Under the pieces are notes generated by a model that was not told where the DNA came from, made no database searches, and was given only the letters and a program-made list of their open reading frames with translations. A stretch of DNA of 17,910 bases. It comes from Halieaceae bacterium. GTDB lineage: Bacteria > Pseudomonadota > Gammaproteobacteria > Pseudomonadales > Halieaceae. Made by a program: the position numbers and the translations under genes. Of the stretch, positions 15,745 through 17,910 are shown one piece after another. How positions within the stretch are numbered: the first letter of the stretch is position 1; the number at the start of each line of letters is the position of its first letter. The stretch lies in NCBI GenBank assembly GCA_018666295.1, contig JABIZW010000047.1:1-17910 (forward strand), read 5' to 3'.

Positions 15745-16214
15745 GTCGGTGGAACATAGTACCCAAGCAGTCGTGGATAGCCGCTTTTTGTACGTCGGCT
15801 AAACCGAGAATCCCACACATCCCAAACGGTTCCGTCTCTCACCGCCATCATGTGACGAGGAATCACGGCGATGTAACGACCATCGCGCGGTATGTCGGGC
15901 AGGTACGCATTTTTCGTAAGCTGCAGCACCCACCCTTTGCTCGTCAGATACAGGTAGTGCACCGGCGTCATAACGCCATCGGAAATCGAGGGGTATAATC
16001 CGCCGGTCATCGTCTTCTGCAGGTGCGCCAGATCCTGTCGAACGTGCGCGTACGCCTCGCCAGTGACCAGACAAATAGAGCGCACAACGCAATCAGAACG
16101 ACCGCGAAAGCCCGCTTCGTCCCTTCCCCCGTCGTGTTGTACAAAATCCAACACTGCGCGCGTCCCATACTGTGTAATTAGTCTTAGTTCGGAATACCAT
16201 GGCTTCTGGATCAA
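15741..16214 (-). CDS. Small hypothetical protein with a possible cysteine-protease-like site
   Basis: This 157-residue protein has no signal peptide or membrane segment. Its core reads DGGRDEAGFRGRSDCVVRSICLVTGEAYAHV, then VHYLYLTSKGWVLQ, then DGRYIAVIPRHMMAVRDGTVWDVWDS. C42 at the head of a helix, H121 in a GRYI...RHMMAV strand and D132 or D135 in VWDVWDS give the order and spacing of a papain/C39-like Cys-His-Asp site. I recall similar uncharacterised bacterial and phage proteins (DCVxRAIAIATG ... GHxxAV) but cannot name the family. The first available start is TTG at 16212-16214, just after an in-frame TAA; a GTG at residue 21 is an alternative that keeps the core. It is back-to-back with the PLP enzyme gene (15-base gap) and tail-to-tail with ycgN. 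Confidence 0.72.
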   Translation of the reverse strand: MIQKPWYSELRLITQYGTRAVLDFVQHDGGRDEAGFRGRSDCVVRSICLVTGEAYAHVRQDLAHLQKTMTGGLYPSISDGVMTPVHYLYLTSKGWVLQLTKNAYLPDIPRDGRYIAVIPRHMMAVRDGTVWDVWDSRFSRRTKSGYPRLLGYYVPPT

Positions 16215-16229
16215 CTTTTAGGCGTTGCC

Positions 16230-17204
16230 GTGACAATAACCTTTAACGATATTGAGCAAGCACATCATCGAATTAAACACCTCGTGGTGAAAACGCCCCT
16301 CTTAAATTCACCGCGGCTGGACACTATTGCGGGGCGACGCCTTTGGCTAAAAGCAGAGCCTTTACAGGTCACAGGGAGTTTTAAATTCAGGGGCGCCTGC
16401 AGTGCCATCAGCGCACTGAGTGAAGAGGCCTTAGCCCGCGGAGTGATCGCTTATTCATCCGGCAACCACGCACAGGGCGTGTCGCTCGCAGCATCTATTT
16501 TCAAAACCAAAGCAACAATTATCATGCCGCACGACGCTCCTGATAATAAGGTTGCCAATACGCGACGCTACGGTGCCGAGGTCATCCAGTATCGCCGGGG
16601 AGAAGAAAGTCGAGAAGCGATTGGCGCACGCCTTGCAAGCGAACGTGGTTTAACCTTGATCAAACCGTACGACGACCCAAACGTGATTGCGGGTCAAGGC
16701 ACGGTAGGTCTTGAGCTTGCGGAACAAATTGCCACCCAGGGGTTGTCGACCACTGCGGTGCTGTGTTGTTGCGGTGGTGGGGGCTTGAGTGCCGGCATTG
16801 CGACTGCACTTCAGGCCACACTCCCTAAGGTCACGCTACAAACGGTTGAGCCTAAACACTTTGACGATACCGCGCGCTCGCTTGCACTGGGCCAACGCGT
16901 GGCCAACATGACCGAACAGGGCTCGATCTGCGACGCCATCGTCACACCCACACCGGGCGAACTGACGTTCCCCATACTGCAAAGCCTGGCTGGTGCGGGC
17001 TTAGCCGTGAGTGACGATGAGGTCCTAAGGGCGATGTCCCACGCGTTCGACACCCTTAAAATTGTTGTAGAACCTGGCGGTGCCGTGGCACTTGCAGCAG
17101 CGCTTTTTAGTGATCATCTTCCGGACTGCGAGGATTTGGTCATCGTTTTATCGGGCGGCAATGTAGACCCGCGTCTTTTCAACAAAGCACTTATAGCGAC
17201 CTAG
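16230..17204 (+). CDS. Serine racemase / threonine (hydroxyaspartate) dehydratase-type PLP enzyme
   Basis: This 324-residue fold-type II PLP enzyme lacks an ACT regulatory domain, so it is a catabolic-type protein and not IlvA. The Schiff-base lysine is K52 in GSFKFRGA, the substrate loop is SSGNHAQG (76-83), and the phosphate-binding glycine loop is CCGGGGLSAGI (about 179-189). VEPGGAVALAA and LSGGNVDP close the fold. The residue before GNH is S77, which aligns with S84 of human serine racemase, the second-face base; E. coli TdcB-type dehydratases have SAGNH there. Serine racemase or threo-3-hydroxyaspartate dehydratase is therefore as likely as threonine deaminase. The start is GTG at 16230 with AGG 7 bases upstream. 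Only 15 bases separate it from the divergent gene, so its promoter must lie inside that coding region. Confidence 0.9.
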   Translation: MTITFNDIEQAHHRIKHLVVKTPLLNSPRLDTIAGRRLWLKAEPLQVTGSFKFRGACSAISALSEEALARGVIAYSSGNHAQGVSLAASIFKTKATIIMPHDAPDNKVANTRRYGAEVIQYRRGEESREAIGARLASERGLTLIKPYDDPNVIAGQGTVGLELAEQIATQGLSTTAVLCCCGGGGLSAGIATALQATLPKVTLQTVEPKHFDDTARSLALGQRVANMTEQGSICDAIVTPTPGELTFPILQSLAGAGLAVSDDEVLRAMSHAFDTLKIVVEPGGAVALAAALFSDHLPDCEDLVIVLSGGNVDPRLFNKALIAT

Positions 17205-17415
17205 CAAAATAGCCAGCATTTCCCCTGTGACAAAATACCAAATTTGGTGATCTGTCCCCATTTGGGTGACGTATCTTCAGCGTAATCCAGTGGTGTGGGA
17301 GTGCCCGGTGCTCCGGCGTTTGACGTTCAGCAACTGCGCAGTGGTGTAAGCGCATTGTTGATCGGCAAACCGGATCGTTCCCCTCTGCAGATGATTTTTC
17401 GAGAGGGAGAACACC
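17205..17415 (+). other. Intergenic region before the acyl-CoA synthetase gene
   Basis: At 211 bases this is the longest gap in the window. It holds the palindrome described separately (17237-17248) and a weak promoter candidate, TTGACG (17320-17325) with TGTAAG 19 bases downstream (17345-17350). The purine-rich Shine-Dalgarno GAGGGAG (17403-17409) lies 6 bases before the ATG. I see no convincing terminator hairpin after the PLP enzyme gene, so some read-through is possible. Confidence 0.5.
17237..17270. promoter_or_regulatory. Perfect 12-base palindrome plus a related downstream copy
   Basis: ACCAAATTTGGT (17237-17248) is a perfect palindrome. About 19 bases downstream, centre to centre, CCCATTTGGG (17257-17266) repeats its right half with imperfect symmetry; the pair also reads as a direct repeat, ATTTGG(G)TGA. 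This layout suits a dimeric regulator's operator upstream of the acyl-CoA synthetase gene. No loop is present, so it is not a terminator. The regulator is not identifiable from this window. Confidence 0.4.
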
Positions 17416-17910
17416 ATGAGCGATGACCGGACCTGGGGCGTATTAGCATCCCAGTCAGATGAGGATGCGCTTCGAAGTCGTATCAATCACGATGCGGACA
17501 GCTTCCACGCCGAGGTTGCCGCGCGCGAAATCCATTGGCAAAACCCATCCAGTGGCGCGTGGCTTGCACGCGCTGATGGCGGCCTTTGGCGAGGCTGGAC
17601 TGTGCAAGGCCAAGACACTCACCTGGAGGAAGACACTTGGACCCCCTGGAGCGATGTTCTTGATCAAACCGCAGCGCCTTACTATCGGTGGTTTGTCGGC
17701 GGTCAAACGAACGCCTGCTTTAATCTAGTGGACCGGCATTTGCTACAAGGTCGTGCCGACAAAACCGCCATTATTTTCGAAGGTGATCGCTGGGACCCCT
17801 CAAAGAACGAAGGGCGTGGCGGGCCCGTCACCGAGCAGCACTTTAGTTATCGCGTATTGTTCGAGGAAATAATTGCTCGAATGCAGGTGCTTAAAAGTCT
17901 CGGGCTTAAA
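17416..17910 (+). CDS. ACS-like acyl-CoA synthetase (AMP-forming), 5' part only
   Basis: The frame runs from the ATG at 17416 to the window end (165 residues, still open). After about 85 variable residues rich in Trp and acidic groups comes the ACS N-terminal domain signature, PYYRWFVGGQTNACFNLVDRH, then GRADKTAIIFEGDRWDP. A family-like block, SYRVLFEEIIARMQVLKSLGLK, follows, leading into the adenylation domain that lies outside the window. Enzymes of this group activate short acids such as acetate, propionate or acrylate to CoA thioesters through an acyl-AMP. The FEGDRWD...GRGGPV insertion suggests a subgroup other than housekeeping Acs, possibly a propionate/acrylate-type ligase, but I cannot confirm this without the catalytic domain. 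GAGGGAG 6 bases upstream fixes the start; an in-frame stop precedes it. Confidence 0.85.
   Translation, partial: MSDDRTWGVLASQSDEDALRSRINHDADSFHAEVAAREIHWQNPSSGAWLARADGGLWRGWTVQGQDTHLEEDTWTPWSDVLDQTAAPYYRWFVGGQTNACFNLVDRHLLQGRADKTAIIFEGDRWDPSKNEGRGGPVTEQHFSYRVLFEEIIARMQVLKSLGLK

Noticed and set aside
1..17910. CRISPR arrays, insertion sequences, phage or defence genes, tRNA or rRNA genes
   Set aside because: I saw no repeated spacer pattern, terminal inverted repeats with a transposase, or RNA gene signatures; nearly all bases belong to recognisable metabolic genes.

Overview
The window reads as a chromosomal segment of an aerobic, moderately GC-rich, probably marine gammaproteobacterium. 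An OM60/NOR5-like (Halieaceae) relative is my guess. The support is the accA-tilS pairing, an E. coli-like FolE, a DusC-type dihydrouridine synthase, a YcgN-type protein and an ACS-like acyl-CoA synthetase. The lineage is inferred from gene content only. Gene density is very high, the longest gap is about 210 bases, and no mobile element, tRNA, rRNA or CRISPR array is visible.

Layout. Positions 1-1684 (minus): tilS (3' end cut off by the window) behind accA. Positions 1800-4368 (plus): dusC, then a POT/PTR proton-coupled oligopeptide transporter. Positions 4403-8720 (minus): a two-gene efflux operon, membrane-fusion protein then RND pump, meeting the POT gene at a shared hairpin. Position 8844 onward (plus): a saccharopine-dehydrogenase/trans-enoyl-reductase-like oxidoreductase. 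Positions 10057-10623 (minus): an exported SYLF/YSC84 protein. Positions 10746-11429 (plus): folE. Positions 11441-13934 (minus): a YwrD-like gamma-glutamyltransferase-family Ntn hydrolase followed by an overlapping short-chain dehydrogenase. Positions 13990-15744 (plus): a fusion of a beta-hydroxyacid dehydrogenase with a CENP-V/GFA zinc domain, then ycgN. Positions 15741-16214 (minus): a small protein with a possible Cys-His-Asp protease-like site. Positions 16230-17204 (plus): a serine racemase/threonine dehydratase-type PLP enzyme. From 17416 (plus): the start of an ACS-like acyl-CoA synthetase.

How they fit together. Most of the window is housekeeping (tRNA lysidine and dihydrouridine modification, malonyl-CoA synthesis, pterin synthesis) mixed with amino-acid and organic-acid metabolism and transport. 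The most unusual object is the dehydrogenase-GFA fusion at 13990-15288. It lies divergent to a GGT-family enzyme, which allows, but does not prove, a link to thiol or glutathione-adduct chemistry. Other points for a second look are the RND pump with an altered TM10 relay position, the small protease-like gene packed back-to-back with the PLP enzyme, a perfect palindrome upstream of the acyl-CoA synthetase, and the divergent pairing of an RND pump with a trans-enoyl-reductase-like protein.
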